DNA of 64,000 bases from Chrysemys picta bellii. Taxonomy: Eukaryota > Chordata > Testudines > Emydidae. Positions 55,901 through 58,700 of this stretch are shown here, one piece after another (positions within the stretch are counted from its first letter, which is position 1; the number at the start of each line of letters is the position of its first letter). The notes under the pieces are model-generated. The model had not been told where the DNA came from and did no database searches. It saw only the letters and a list, made by a program, of their open reading frames with translations. The stretch spans positions 26,057,011 through 26,121,010 of the forward strand of contig NC_088796.1 of assembly GCF_011386835.1 (NCBI RefSeq), in the 5' to 3' direction. Position numbers and translations under genes: made by a program.

Positions 55901-56501
55901 AATTTTTTCAGCAGGACAAAGCCATTATAAGAAATAGAAGAGAACTATGAATGAGAAACAGATATTGAGAAAAAAAAGACAGAGAAACCAAAAGACTTAA
56001 TTTGAAAGATGAAATTTATTTTAAATAGTAGAAAACATGTAAGAAAGGAAGATATGATAAAATGATAAAGAACAAAAAATCTAAACTTTCAGATTGTCTC
56101 ACCTGTATGTTATTAGTGGATGAAAGGGAATAAACTCTGCTGGTCCAAATTCTATAGAGCAACCAGAAGTAACCAAGGTCAGCAATTCACCCATACAAGT
56201 CAATAATATCAAGGAGCCACGTTTTAACATGCAAGCCAGAAAAAGACTATCAGGAGTCCAGCTCATGTCACCTACCCAGTATGACCTAACAAAGATAGAA
56301 AAAAATAATAGCTTTACAAGTCTATTTTCCTATCAAATCAAGGTATCAATGATGTTACTTCTTAGAATAACTTAAATTCTACTCTTCAGATACTGACCTG
56401 ACAAACTTGGATGGAACCACATGATTCTTGCTACTACAACCTTTAAGGCTACCAGAAACGGTAACAAAATTCAATGTATTTATAAACAAAATCTGAGTTG
56501 C
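4687..56501 (-). CDS. CPLANE1: CPLANE1 (C5orf42), 18 internal exons, partial gene
   Basis: Large scaffold protein of the CPLANE complex (with INTU, FUZ, WDPCP and RSG1 in vertebrates), needed for basal body function, intraflagellar transport protein recruitment and primary cilium formation; human mutations cause Joubert syndrome 17 and OFD6. The call rests on close residue-level resemblance of several exons to the vertebrate protein as I remember it, for example [35 protein letters not shown] and [14 protein letters not shown]. All 18 exons have AG acceptors and GT donors (one GC) and their phases chain without a break: 3,671 coding bases, about 1,223 codons, against a human length near 3,200 residues. 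The first exons here encode the end of the N-terminal beta-propeller-like region; later ones encode the helical, TPR-like middle. Both gene ends are outside the window. No disruption seen, so it is probably functional. Exon coordinates are listed separately. Confidence 0.93.
4994..5757. other. CPLANE1 intron, no feature recognised
   Basis: AT-rich unique-looking intron sequence; nothing recognised. Confidence 0.5.
5758..5885 (+). repeat. MIR-type SINE fossil
   Basis: Shows the MIR order: a tRNA-like remnant (GAGGTTAAGCATGCC), then CTGACTCACTGTGCGG, AAGTCACTTAACATTTCTGA and TCTGTAAAATAGAAATAA. Strongly diverged, as expected for an ancient amniote SINE. Confidence 0.65.
6240..7025 (-). mobile_element. 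DIRS-like copy B, low terminal part
   Basis: Low terminal repeat of a DIRS copy: a first decayed end near 6,240-6,290 and a second end with CTTCTTCGAGTGAGGG followed by GTGTATTCCACACATG near 6,950-6,990, the same arrangement as copies C and F. It is split by the hAT-like insert at 6,466-6,878 and then runs into a Tigger-like element. I infer that it continues at 9,169-9,830 and 15,645-15,930. Confidence 0.6.
6466..6878. mobile_element. GC-rich hAT-like non-autonomous element
   Basis: 413-bp GC-rich insert in a DIRS terminus. Ends CATGGGCAGCAGGT and, inverted, CATAGGTGGCAGGT (11 of 14 match). Flanked by a perfect 8-bp direct repeat GGTAGTGG at 6,458-6,465 and 6,879-6,886, the target-site length of hAT elements. 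Open frames inside are products of base composition. Confidence 0.75.
7045..7820. mobile_element. Degenerate Tigger/mariner-like non-autonomous element
   Basis: Begins with a CACCTCACTTAAAGTCC-type end and includes CCGGTTAACGTTGTTTCG and CTCGTTTAAAGTTGTG, the hallmark of a turtle/bird Tigger-like repeat as I remember it. The right end is missing; it stops at the retroviral segment near 7,820. No transposase remains. Confidence 0.5.
8008..8265 (+). pseudogene. Retroviral env transmembrane-subunit remnant
   Basis: A C-terminal env piece: a long hydrophobic membrane span of about 30 residues, followed by a basic QIRKQKK cytoplasmic start and the stop at 8,263-8,265. The upstream part lies in another frame (7,850-8,007), so a frameshift separates it from the rest; surface subunit and fusion peptide are missing. 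The polypurine tract and LTR follow within 50 bases, the normal env-LTR order. Not functional. Confidence 0.6.
8313..9168 (+). repeat. Retroviral 3' LTR, interrupted by a MITE
   Basis: Starts TG directly after the polypurine tract; TATA-like box near 8,812, AATAAA at 8,864. Without the 210-bp insert the LTR is about 645 bp. No partner LTR in the window, so divergence dating is not possible here. Confidence 0.6.
8891..9100. mobile_element. 210-bp mariner-type MITE
   Basis: Terminal inverted repeats CACCTCTACCCCGATATA and CACCTCTACCTCGATATA (one mismatch), flanked by TA on both sides (8,889-8,890 and 9,101-9,102), as for Tc1/mariner or Tigger elements. Inside are smaller repeats of GATATAACAC and GCGGTT type. 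Younger than the LTR it splits. Confidence 0.8.
9169..9830 (-). mobile_element. DIRS-like copy B, inner part
   Basis: Low-grade similarity to gag-side sequence of the other DIRS copies, running up to the Harbinger insertion point and apparently resuming at 15,645. Inference from position and from the terminal repeat at 15.9 kb; no intact reading frame. Confidence 0.4.
10183..10756 (+). CDS. Myb-like protein, exon 1
   Basis: Carries the Myb/SANT-like domain and acidic linker. If the intron is not removed, translation runs on to a stop at 10,818, so splicing is needed for the C-terminal coiled coil. Confidence 0.8.
10183..12069 (+). CDS. Harbinger Myb/SANT-like DNA-binding protein, two exons
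   Basis: Exons 10,183-10,756 and 11,567-12,069. The donor CTCTG/GTGAGT and acceptor CCACCAG/CTGC keep the frame, giving 358 residues from the first ATG, or 346 from the ATG at 10,219, whose start [17 protein letters not shown] looks more typical. Residues about 22-90 form a trihelix Myb/SANT-like domain ([15 protein letters not shown], then [18 protein letters not shown]). An acidic, Ser/Gly-rich linker follows, then a basic [14 protein letters not shown] segment and a long Arg/Glu/Gln-rich coiled coil ([10 protein letters not shown] to LQERQQEQ). In PIF/Harbinger elements this protein assists transposase import and end binding. A polyadenylation signal AATAAA follows at 12,162. No stop or frameshift seen, so it may still be coding. 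Confidence 0.85.
11567..12069 (+). CDS. Myb-like protein, exon 2
   Basis: Starts two bases into a codon (phase 1 acceptor) and stays open to TAA at 12,067-12,069. Encodes the basic region, the coiled coil and a Pro/Ser-rich tail ending RRLAFNKT. Confidence 0.8.
12162..12201. terminator. Overlapping convergent polyadenylation signals
   Basis: AATAAA on plus at 12,162-12,167 serves the Myb-like gene; TTTATT at 12,196-12,201 is AATAAA on minus for the transposase. They are about 30 bases apart, so the two transcripts would overlap at their 3' ends. Confidence 0.65.
12339..13640 (-). pseudogene. Harbinger DDE transposase with a single in-frame stop
   Basis: PIF/Harbinger transposase (DDE_Tnp_4 family), cut-and-paste enzyme. 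The first 360 residues are open from ATG at 13,638-13,640. They include an N-terminal acidic region, a helix-turn-helix near residues 140-180 ([19 protein letters not shown]) and the catalytic triad: Asp216 in GAIDGTHI, Asp304 in LGDPAYPL, Glu340 in [10 protein letters not shown]. The stop TAA at 12,558-12,560 interrupts the frame. The same frame then continues without shift for about 72 codons, with the family-typical [15 protein letters not shown], to TGA at 12,339-12,341. The full frame of 433 codons therefore carries one nonsense mutation after all catalytic residues. Convergent with the Myb-like gene. Confidence 0.88.
13668..15420. repeat. Tandem duplication inside the Harbinger
   Basis: Two diverged copies of a unit of about 0.8-0.95 kb. 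For example AGTATCTGA with the following 250 bases at 13.69 kb recurs at 14.63 kb, and CCAAAAGGCAGTTAGCAGC at 14,341 recurs at 15,157. Copies are offset by 944 bases at one end and 816 at the other, so indels have built up. It sits upstream of the transposase start. Confidence 0.8.
13756..13780. repeat. GTACAG hexamer repeat
   Basis: Four tandem GTACAG units; the second copy of the duplication has only two. Confidence 0.8.
15645..15930 (-). mobile_element. DIRS-like copy B, high terminal repeat
   Basis: Ends with GTGGAATACACATAGGGACC followed by ATCACTCAAAGAA, the inverted counterpart of the low ends of DIRS copies. Preceded by a GGACAGAAG and TCAGCACTGCTTATAC segment typical of the non-coding 5' part. 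Confidence 0.6.
16325..16460. repeat. Short palindromic interspersed repeat
   Basis: CTCCCACTGAAGTTGATAGG and, inverted, CTCCCGCTGAAGTCAATGG face each other across a few bases. This type of palindrome around CCATTGACTTCA is scattered in amniote genomes. Similar half-sites near 45,350 and 54,430. Confidence 0.55.
16661..16769 (-). CDS. CPLANE1: CPLANE1 exon
   Basis: 109 bases, acceptor GTACAG, donor GTAATG. Encodes [20 protein letters not shown] and [14 protein letters not shown]. Ends with the first base of a Gly codon completed 11.7 kb downstream. Confidence 0.93.
16932..17093 (-). CDS. CPLANE1: CPLANE1 exon
   Basis: 162 bases, phase 0 both sides, acceptor TTTTTAG, donor GTAAAA. Encodes [20 protein letters not shown] and [17 protein letters not shown]. 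Follows the 27.9-kb exon across a 10.8-kb transposon-filled intron. Confidence 0.94.
17094..17925. other. CPLANE1 intron, no feature recognised
   Basis: AT-rich intron up to the hAT target duplication. Holds a 20-codon exon-like frame near 17,286 that was rejected. Confidence 0.5.
17926..18691. mobile_element. hAT non-autonomous element with perfect target duplication
   Basis: Element 17,934-18,683 (750 bp) with ends CAGGGGTGGGCAAACT and, inverted, CAGGGTGGGCAAACTG. The flanks are an exact 8-bp duplication TCCTAGTT at 17,926-17,933 and 18,684-18,691. The interior is GC-rich and Pro-codon-rich on both strands but has no transposase. Confidence 0.92.
18692..19185. other. CPLANE1 intron, no feature recognised
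   Basis: AT-rich intron sequence between the hAT element and DIRS copy C. Confidence 0.5.
20190..21370 (-). repeat. LTR-like repeat, copy 1
   Basis: About 1.1 kb. On the minus strand it shows a TATA-like GGGATAAAAATACC, later a TTAATAAATCC signal, and GGATTGGCTACAAGTGTTG, CAAGATAGATTGGAATGTCC. The same series recurs on plus at 33.6-34.6 kb. TATA-to-AATAAA layout suggests a solo LTR, but clear TG/CA ends and target duplication were not found. Confidence 0.5.
21440..21655 (+). repeat. CR1/L3-type LINE 3' end
   Basis: Ends with GAGGTCAGACTAGATCTGG and GGTCCCTTCTGGCCTC, the typical 3' tail of the CR1/L3 group. Confidence 0.55.
22780..23300 (+). repeat. CR1 LINE 3' fragment
   Basis: Contains AGCTTGGAAAAGAGGAGAC, GGCAGCAGGTTTAAAAC, CACAGCGCACAGTCAACT and the tail GATGGACCTTTGGTCTGACC followed by a TTCTTATG tandem. 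Classic turtle CR1 3' region, 5' truncated. Confidence 0.85.
23320..25455 (-). mobile_element. DIRS-like copy C2, internally deleted
   Basis: A recombinase-side piece (23,378-23,543), repeated from 19,655-19,817, is joined directly to the start of the reverse transcriptase (23.55-23.70 kb). A long gag region follows up to 25.3 kb. The high terminal repeat lies near 25,360-25,455. The junction implies loss of most of the RT, RNase H and recombinase. Confidence 0.65.
23868..24534 (-). pseudogene. DIRS gag-like remnant
   Basis: Two frames carry DIRS gag-type blocks: [18 protein letters not shown] and YDFNMWQAM at 24,310-24,534; [20 protein letters not shown] and LKTLGLYVP at 23,868-24,233. Interrupted by stops. 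Predicted helical capsid-like protein; not functional. Confidence 0.65.
25530..25555. repeat. A homopolymer
   Basis: About 25 A on plus (T on minus) between DIRS copies C2 and D. Confidence 0.9.
25556..27830 (-). mobile_element. DIRS-like copy D (gag and RT start)
   Basis: High terminal repeat at 27,765-27,810 (GTGGAATACACATAGGGACC then ATTACTCAAAGAA). Gag-like stretches at 26,267-26,825 include [34 protein letters not shown] and [20 protein letters not shown]. The start of RT is near 25.6-25.7 kb. Truncated at the poly-A side. Confidence 0.65.
26267..26825 (-). pseudogene. DIRS gag-like remnant
   Basis: Two neighbouring frames with gag-type blocks ([43 protein letters not shown]). Same protein as in copy C2 but a separate, decayed copy. 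Confidence 0.6.
27854..27963 (-). CDS. CPLANE1: CPLANE1 exon
   Basis: 110 bases, acceptor TTGTAG, donor GTAATT. Encodes [19 protein letters not shown] and [14 protein letters not shown], ending in phase 0. The high end of a DIRS copy lies about 20 bases from the donor side. Confidence 0.9.
27964..28440. other. CPLANE1 intron, no feature recognised
   Basis: Unique-looking intron sequence between the 27.9-kb exon and DIRS copy E. Confidence 0.45.
28440..29960 (-). mobile_element. DIRS-like copy E (recombinase side)
   Basis: Low terminal repeat near 28,715-28,760 (GTTTGAGTGATTGTCC, ATATGTATTCCAC). The frame at 28,952-29,188 has [19 protein letters not shown] and [11 protein letters not shown], the C-terminal part of a DIRS tyrosine recombinase. 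Remaining sequence to about 29.9 kb is decayed element body. Confidence 0.65.
30007..30040. repeat. AAAT/AAAG microsatellite
   Basis: Tandem AAAT units turning into AAAG units. Confidence 0.9.
30135..30273 (-). CDS. CPLANE1: CPLANE1 exon
   Basis: 139 bases, acceptor CTATAG, donor GTTTGT. Encodes [19 protein letters not shown] and [19 protein letters not shown]; ends in phase 1. Confidence 0.88.
30274..30837. other. CPLANE1 intron, no feature recognised
   Basis: AT-rich intron; nothing recognised. Confidence 0.5.
30838..30940 (+). repeat. CR1/L3-type LINE 3' end
   Basis: ATCAGATTAGATGATCATAA and GGTCCTTTCTGGCCTTGG match the usual CR1/L3 tail. Confidence 0.6.
31233..31397 (-). CDS. CPLANE1: CPLANE1 exon
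   Basis: 165 bases, 55 codons, phase 0 both sides, acceptor TCGCAG, donor GTAAAA. Encodes [20 protein letters not shown] followed by [23 protein letters not shown]1 LINE begins only about 50 bases upstream in the same intron. Confidence 0.93.
31536..32471 (-). pseudogene. CR1 reverse transcriptase, C-terminal part open
   Basis: 311 open codons with [20 protein letters not shown] (RT motif B), the catalytic [10 protein letters not shown] block (motif C), a thumb region and the C-terminal CR1 domain ([39 protein letters not shown]). CR1 ORF2 normally also has an endonuclease and RT N-terminus. Only part of the latter is present here, in a different frame (32,543-32,833), split by a frameshift near 32,555. 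Intact-looking otherwise, which suggests recent insertion. Confidence 0.88.
32543..32833 (-). pseudogene. CR1 reverse transcriptase, N-terminal part
   Basis: Carries [18 protein letters not shown] and [19 protein letters not shown] (RT motifs 0-1) and the motif A block [12 protein letters not shown], where the usual Asp-Phe is changed to His-Phe. Ends at a frameshift before the main open part. Confidence 0.82.
33087..33304 (-). CDS. CPLANE1: CPLANE1 exon
   Basis: 218 bases, acceptor TTTTAG, donor GTAAGC. Encodes an acidic [11 protein letters not shown] start, then [19 protein letters not shown] and a Pro-rich [16 protein letters not shown] end in phase 0. Confidence 0.93.
33640..34640 (+). 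repeat. LTR-like repeat, copy 2 (inverted relative to copy 1)
   Basis: Shares with 20,190-21,370 the ordered blocks TAGCTGGAAACCAG, CCTAGGGTCAACCTGGGTTA, AGCCCTAAAAGATATTCA, GGATTGGCTACAAGTGTTG and GAGTTCACATTTGTTACTG. TATAAAAAT near 33.85 kb. Diverged more in its AATAAA region. Confidence 0.55.
34650..35110. other. CPLANE1 intron, no feature recognised
   Basis: Intron sequence; nothing recognised. Confidence 0.45.
35110..35335. repeat. Penelope-type terminal hairpin (second family)
   Basis: Left arm GTTGGTCCCAGGATATTAGA and AGAGACAAGTGGGTGAGG faces right arm CCAATAAAAGCTATTACC and AGTCTCTCTACAGGATTCT in inverted order, around a GAGAGA microsatellite. Contains AGCTCAAAAGCTTGTCTC. It resembles the inverted terminal pieces left by turtle Penelope-like elements; family call is from memory. 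Confidence 0.55.
35500..35639 (-). CDS. CPLANE1: CPLANE1 exon
   Basis: 140 bases, acceptor TTCAG, donor GTATAT. Encodes [19 protein letters not shown] and [20 protein letters not shown]. Enters completing Arg, leaves with one base of Asp. Confidence 0.92.
35957..36182 (-). CDS. CPLANE1: CPLANE1 exon
   Basis: 226 bases, acceptor CATAG, donor GTGAGT. Encodes [14 protein letters not shown], then [20 protein letters not shown] and [19 protein letters not shown], a strongly conserved helical block. Confidence 0.95.
36349..36436. repeat. Palindromic interspersed repeat
   Basis: CTCAGCTGGGGAAAGTTGTC and CATAGCTCCATT face ACTATGACAATTTTCACAAG and CTGAGGATCTTCCCC; near-perfect inverted repeat of a kind common in amniotes. 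Confidence 0.6.
36845..37124. mobile_element. GC-rich hAT-like element with GGCCGGAGGA repeats
   Basis: At least five copies of GGCCGGAGGA in 230 bases, G-runs, then a right end that on minus reads CAGTGGCGTAGCCAGC, a common hAT terminus. The left terminus is missing. Very unlike the AT-rich surroundings. Open frames in it are compositional. Confidence 0.6.
37125..38763. other. CPLANE1 intron, no feature recognised
   Basis: 1.6 kb of intron with no repeat or coding similarity I can support. Confidence 0.45.
38764..38937 (-). CDS. CPLANE1: CPLANE1 exon
   Basis: 174 bases, acceptor CTTAG, donor GTATTC, phase 1 on both sides. Encodes [20 protein letters not shown] and [20 protein letters not shown]. 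Confidence 0.92.
38938..39840. other. CPLANE1 intron, no feature recognised
   Basis: Contains an 18-20 base T run just upstream of the next exon's donor region (about 39,808-39,826); otherwise nothing recognised. Confidence 0.45.
39841..40005 (-). CDS. CPLANE1: CPLANE1 exon
   Basis: 165 bases, acceptor ATGTAG, donor GTATGT. Encodes [19 protein letters not shown] and [18 protein letters not shown], the second half of the TPR-like repeat begun in the previous exon. Confidence 0.94.
40081..40104. repeat. AC microsatellite
   Basis: About ten AC units followed by CCCCCACC. Confidence 0.9.
40555..42170 (+). mobile_element. Decayed L1-like LINE (ORF2 C-terminal part)
   Basis: Broken frames show L1-clade ORF2 features: [40 protein letters not shown] near 40.6 kb; [19 protein letters not shown] near 41.15 kb; and a CHNKKK-type zinc knuckle with LMHILRDCP near 41.8 kb. 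The reverse transcriptase core is missing. Split by the SINE at 41,311. Confidence 0.65.
41311..41495 (+). repeat. tRNA-derived SINE, Cry type
   Basis: Head with pol III A box TAGCTCAGTGGTTTGAG and B box GAGAGTTCAATCC, then TGAGGGGGCCACTTAGGGAT, and a CR1-like tail GGGGGCTGGACTCTATGACC and GGTCCCTTCCACTTCTATGA. This head-plus-CR1-tail layout fits the Cry family of hidden-necked turtles. It interrupts the L1-like LINE; no clear target duplication. Confidence 0.85.
42205..42494. mobile_element. Harbinger-type MITE, 3' part
   Basis: Right end on minus reads CTAAGGCTATGCCTACACTA, related to the right end of the big Harbinger. Interior has GCAGCTGCACTG repeats and TAACTTATGTCACTTAGGG. The left end is not clear. 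Confidence 0.6.
42530..43245 (+). repeat. Older CR1 LINE 3' fragment
   Basis: Blocks in CR1 order: TATCCAGTTCTGGGCACC, GGTCTAGAAGACATGACC, TTTGTTTAGCCTGGAG, TTGGAGGTTTTTAAGAACAG and the tail CTATGATTCTATCAT. Diverged, 5' truncated. Confidence 0.8.
43246..43754. other. Intron, pyrimidine-rich then AT-rich
   Basis: Includes a short ATT tandem near 43,360-43,376. May be the 3' untranslated part of the L1-like LINE but no motif proves it. Confidence 0.35.
43755..44040 (+). repeat. CR1/L3-type LINE fragment
   Basis: CAGTGCTGCTACAAGAACAA, AAGCTGGAAATTAGAAGGAG, TTCCAACCATCCGAAGAATG and AGCTTGATAAGTTTATGAA follow the order of the CR1/L3 3' region. Confidence 0.6.
44343..44423 (-). CDS. CPLANE1: CPLANE1 exon with GC donor
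   Basis: 81 bases. Encodes [17 protein letters not shown], a TPR-like helix pair, then [10 protein letters not shown]. The reading phase and the next exon require the 3' cut at AAAAG followed by GCAAGG, a GC-AG type donor. No GT nearby gives the right phase. Confidence 0.85.
44424..45623. other. CPLANE1 intron, no clear feature
   Basis: Near 45,345-45,400 it has AAGTCAATGGAGTTTTTCC and its near-inverse, a half-decayed palindromic repeat. Otherwise nothing recognised. Confidence 0.4.
45624..45835 (-). CDS. CPLANE1: CPLANE1 exon
   Basis: 212 bases, acceptor CTGCAG, donor GTTAGT. Encodes [19 protein letters not shown] and a following coiled-coil-like helix ending TRKLNSVI. Enters with one base, leaves with one base. 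Confidence 0.9.
45836..46450. other. CPLANE1 intron, no feature recognised
   Basis: AT-rich intron; nothing recognised. Confidence 0.5.
46451..47214 (-). CDS. CPLANE1: CPLANE1 large exon
   Basis: 764 bases, the longest exon here, acceptor TTTAG and donor GTATGA, ending with two bases of an Arg codon. Begins with an acidic stretch, then [45 protein letters not shown] and [12 protein letters not shown]. Mostly helical; no catalytic motif seen or expected. The Penelope-type hairpin at 47.4 kb lies about 170 bases upstream of it in the intron. Confidence 0.95.
47375..47694. mobile_element. Penelope terminal hairpin with double core
   Basis: Insert 47,385-47,684 flanked by an exact 10-bp duplication TATCTAGAGT. 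Left end AAAAAGCAACAGAGGGTCC is the inverse of the right end. The core, GGTTCTTACCCACGAAAGCT and its inverse, occurs twice, so the piece can fold into two long hairpins. Each holds CTGAAGA...CCCACGAAAG. Same family as the element at 49,353-51,382. Confidence 0.82.
48291..48452 (-). CDS. CPLANE1: CPLANE1 exon
   Basis: 162 bases, 54 codons, phase 0 at both sides, acceptor TTACAG and donor GTATTT. Encodes a basic [19 protein letters not shown] segment followed by an acidic [15 protein letters not shown] tail, matching the linker region of the family. Confidence 0.9.
48500..48880. repeat. Possible ancient CR1/L3 LINE fragment
   Basis: TGACCTAATGAATTTACAAT, AGTGGGTCTTCAGGAGGGAT and TGAATGCATGGAAG resemble an old L3-type repeat known across amniotes. 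Its other part may be 51,720-52,110, beyond the Penelope insertion. Confidence 0.4.
49473..51047 (+). pseudogene. Penelope RT plus GIY-YIG endonuclease, mostly open
   Basis: 525 open codons after an in-frame TAA at 49,470. Order: RT fingers ([37 protein letters not shown]), motif [15 protein letters not shown], motif [19 protein letters not shown], catalytic motif [11 protein letters not shown], thumb ([27 protein letters not shown]), Cys-rich linker [11 protein letters not shown], then GIY-YIG block [11 protein letters not shown] and [23 protein letters not shown] at 51,048-51,050 and a nearby frameshift cut the last residues, and the N-terminus is lost. No intron present. Penelope enzymes use telomerase-like RT with a single-strand cutting endonuclease. 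Likely inactive but little decayed. Confidence 0.9.
51295..51385 (+). ncRNA. Hammerhead-like motif in the Penelope 3' end
   Basis: CTGAAGA, a helix formed by GTG-A-GGT and ACC-CAC, then GAAA and a short GTTTATGCTC arm, in the order of a hammerhead ribozyme core. An extra A sits between CTGAAGA and the helix, and stem I pairing is weak, so activity is uncertain. Penelope elements are known to carry hammerhead ribozymes. Confidence 0.4.
51395..53528. other. CPLANE1 intron with possible old LINE sequence
   Basis: 51,720-52,110 (TGTTACAATAATCAAGATGG, CAGATGTTTTAGTTG) may be ancient L3-type LINE. 52,128-52,150 is a T run. 52,380-52,830 is pyrimidine-rich. None is firm. Confidence 0.35.
53529..53778 (-). 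CDS. CPLANE1: CPLANE1 exon
   Basis: 250 bases, acceptor CTAG, donor GTACTG. Encodes a Ser-rich linker, then [26 protein letters not shown] and [12 protein letters not shown], the end of the propeller-like part. Ends in phase 0. Confidence 0.94.
53779..54620. other. CPLANE1 intron, no clear feature
   Basis: AT-rich. 54,410-54,480 has CCCATTGAAGTCCATGGG, part of a common palindromic repeat. Confidence 0.4.
54625..54830 (-). repeat. MIR-type SINE fossil
   Basis: Reads as inverted MIR: ATGGGAAAACTGAGGCAGAG, TGCAAGGTCATCCAGTAGTC, AGCAGAGTCTGGAATAGAAC and CCCAGGTGTACTCTACTC. Good match for an ancient SINE. Confidence 0.75.
55010..55085 (+). repeat. Possible tRNA-like SINE head
   Basis: A box-like GTAGTGGATTAATGTG and B box-like GGGTTCAAAGT at tRNA-like spacing, no folded tRNA. 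Weak. Confidence 0.3.
55086..56102. other. CPLANE1 intron, no feature recognised
   Basis: AT-rich intron; nothing recognised. Confidence 0.45.
56103..56285 (-). CDS. CPLANE1: CPLANE1 exon
   Basis: 183 bases, acceptor TTAG, donor GTGAGA, enters with one base completing Arg. Encodes SYWVGDMSW, then [16 protein letters not shown] and [16 protein letters not shown], strongly conserved blocks of the N-terminal region. Intron to the previous exon is only 112 bases. Confidence 0.94.
56398..56501 (-). CDS. CPLANE1: CPLANE1 exon (first in window)
   Basis: 104 bases, starts in phase 0 after CATAG and ends with two bases of an Arg codon before GTCAGT. Encodes [17 protein letters not shown] and then the SLKGCSSKN stretch of the propeller-like N-terminal region. 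The preceding exon was not found up to base 64,000, so the upstream intron is longer than 7.4 kb. Confidence 0.92.
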
Positions 56502-57530
56502 CTATGAAGAAAAAAATAAAGCACAAAAAAAATTAATTGACCATAATAAAGCCTTTTAATACCAAGTTACGCCTTAGATTTGTTGTACTGAAAACATTAC
56601 TACATGGAGAAATCCTGTCTGCATTACTACATGCAGAAATAAGTCATGCTTATTGATACTCAAAGTACATTTTTACCTTTTAAACTTTACAAATCTTAAA
56701 TTGATTTAAATTATGTCTTTATATAGGCATATATCATCAATATTCATTAAACAGAGAAGTTAATCATAGGCAGAGCTGGTAGTGCAGCCTATACTTAGGC
56801 TGCCTAAATTTTCCATTACAAGACCTTGTTTTCAGTTGCTTGTAAGTCTGGCAAACTTTAATCATTTGGGTTGAAATCGTCTGGTGTCTGCCTCAGACTG
56901 AATTTTTCTGGAAAGTTTCAGATAAAACAATATAGCCACATCCAGGAAAAATATTTGAGAATCTTTTGCTGACAATAAAAAAATTCTCACATTCAAAAGC
57001 TTTAGCACCACCAACCTTTGTAGCAAGGTTTTGAAAGTTGGCAGCAGGTTGCCTGTGTGTGACGATGTGCCTTTTGCTAGTTTCACGAAAAAGTACTTAA
57101 ATTTGGCCAAATTAGAAGCCTTTAAAAAACTCATATTCTCAGCATTGATTTGTTAGTTTGATAGCTAAGTTCTCCAAAGATTTCACCTGAATTGAGCATG
57201 TTCCGTCCCAGGGCTATAGGGGCTGAGCTGGACTTCCCTCTAATTGCTGCTCCCAGGTGCTGCCATTCTCTCTGGTTCCAGACACCAAAACTAAGAGCAA
57301 AGAGACAGTCTCTCCCTATTGGCTACCATGGGTCACGAAAATGGAAGACTGACTTGAATAGAGAGGAATGGATGGTGGGAGGCTTGGACTTAAACAAGGA
57401 GCCAAGGAGGGAGGGAAAAGACAGGACTGAAACAGGAACAGGCTGGAAGGGATAAAGGCACAATGGATGAGGCTTGGAAGGGAACAGGGACAGAAGAGTC
57501 TGTGACCAATACAGCACACTCCCCTCAAGA
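56502..57530. other. CPLANE1 intron, no clear feature
   Basis: AT-rich to 57.18 kb, then 350 bases richer in GA. 56,860-57,130 looks like a decayed interspersed repeat (TTAATCATTTGGGTTGAAAT) but I cannot name it. Confidence 0.4.
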
Positions 57531-57587
57531 ACTTGGAATGGAAATTTGAAATAATTGTGCGTGAGGATAAAGTCATAGAATAATTCA
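57530..57587 (-). repeat. Penelope ORF fragment
   Basis: Bases 57,542-57,575 are an exact 34-base inverse match to 49,919-49,952 inside the Penelope RT frame. A remnant of the same family, cut off by DIRS copy F. Confidence 0.8.
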
Positions 57588-57897
57588 GTTCTTCAAAATG
57601 GTTTGTCCCTTTCGGTGCTCCACTGTAGGATGTGTGCGTATGTGTGTGCTCTCAAATGGAGAATGCAAAGAGGTGTCCACAGGCTCATGGCTGCGCAGAA
57701 CAGCAACTCATACTTCCAAACAAAGGCATGTAGGGAGCCACGGCCTTCCACCACTCAGTTCCTTCTCAAACATGGAGCAGAGTCTCCACAGCCAACGGGA
57801 AGGAGGGTAGAAGCACCCACAGAAACAAAACATCTCAAAGAACTCAATGGAAGTTACTGTAAAGTAAGTAATCTCAACTCCTTCTTCAAGTATAGTA

Positions 57898-58700
57898 CAG
57901 ACCTGTTTACGCGCGAATCCGCTTAACACGCAGTAGCACCATGCCTCCCAGTGCTACGTATTTAACACACGAGACTCGTTAACACGTGGTACAGGAACTT
58001 GCTATGTAGCGCTACAGATTTGCTCACTAACTCAGAAATCGACAAAGTGCAGACCTGAAATGTGTTGTACGTCTTTACCGCCGACGGGAGGTGTGGGGGG
58101 GTGGGAGTAGCAACGTTAAAGCATTGCCACAGCAAAGGACCCTGCAGCGCTTTACGGACCCTGCCCCTTTTGCCCTCCCTTGGCCACCAGCGGGCGGGGG
58201 GGGGGGGGGGGGAAGGGAGCAGCTGCCCCAGGGCCGGCGATTTAAAAGGGCCCAGGGCTCTGGATGCCGCTGCTGCGGTAGCAGGGTGCGGAGCCCCGGG
58301 CCCTTTAAATCGCCACAGGAACCCCGGGCGGCGCAGACGAGGCGGCCTAGAAGGGATAGCTGGGGGATGCTGACCCCCCCTTCTGCCCGAGGCCCCACCC
58401 CTTCCGGGGGCCAGAGCTGCCCCCGCCCCATACCAGTAAGTGCCCTGAGTTACTGTCACCCCTGTGCTGTAATAATAATGTTTTTATTAAATTACACATT
58501 TGAATTTATATTCTTGCGAAGCACCATTAACAGATAGGCCTGCAGTATTTGGGACGCTGTGAATACGTATGAAATCCTAGATAATTATACATGCATATAT
58601 AGATATCTTAAGATATTTCAGCATGGCCCTCTTAACCCGTGGGCCGTTAACACGCATTCGTGACGGCTTGACTCCCGACATCCGCACGTAAACGGGTCTG
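57898..58700. mobile_element. 803-bp mariner/Tigger-type MITE
   Basis: Ends CAGACCTGTTTACG and, inverted, CAGACCCGTTTACG, flanked by TA on both sides. Subterminal CGCTTAACACGC and TTAACACGCATTCG repeats. GC-rich centre with a run of about 18 G near 58,198. Sits inside the DIRS low terminus. Confidence 0.85.

Noticed and set aside
56862..57134. 90-codon minus frame suggested as an upstream CPLANE1 exon
   Set aside because: Sequence does not resemble the expected propeller-region exon and has no splice sites in the right phase.
57962..58537. Frames up to 165 codons near the G run
   Set aside because: Inside a MITE, GC-driven, no similarity to a transposase.
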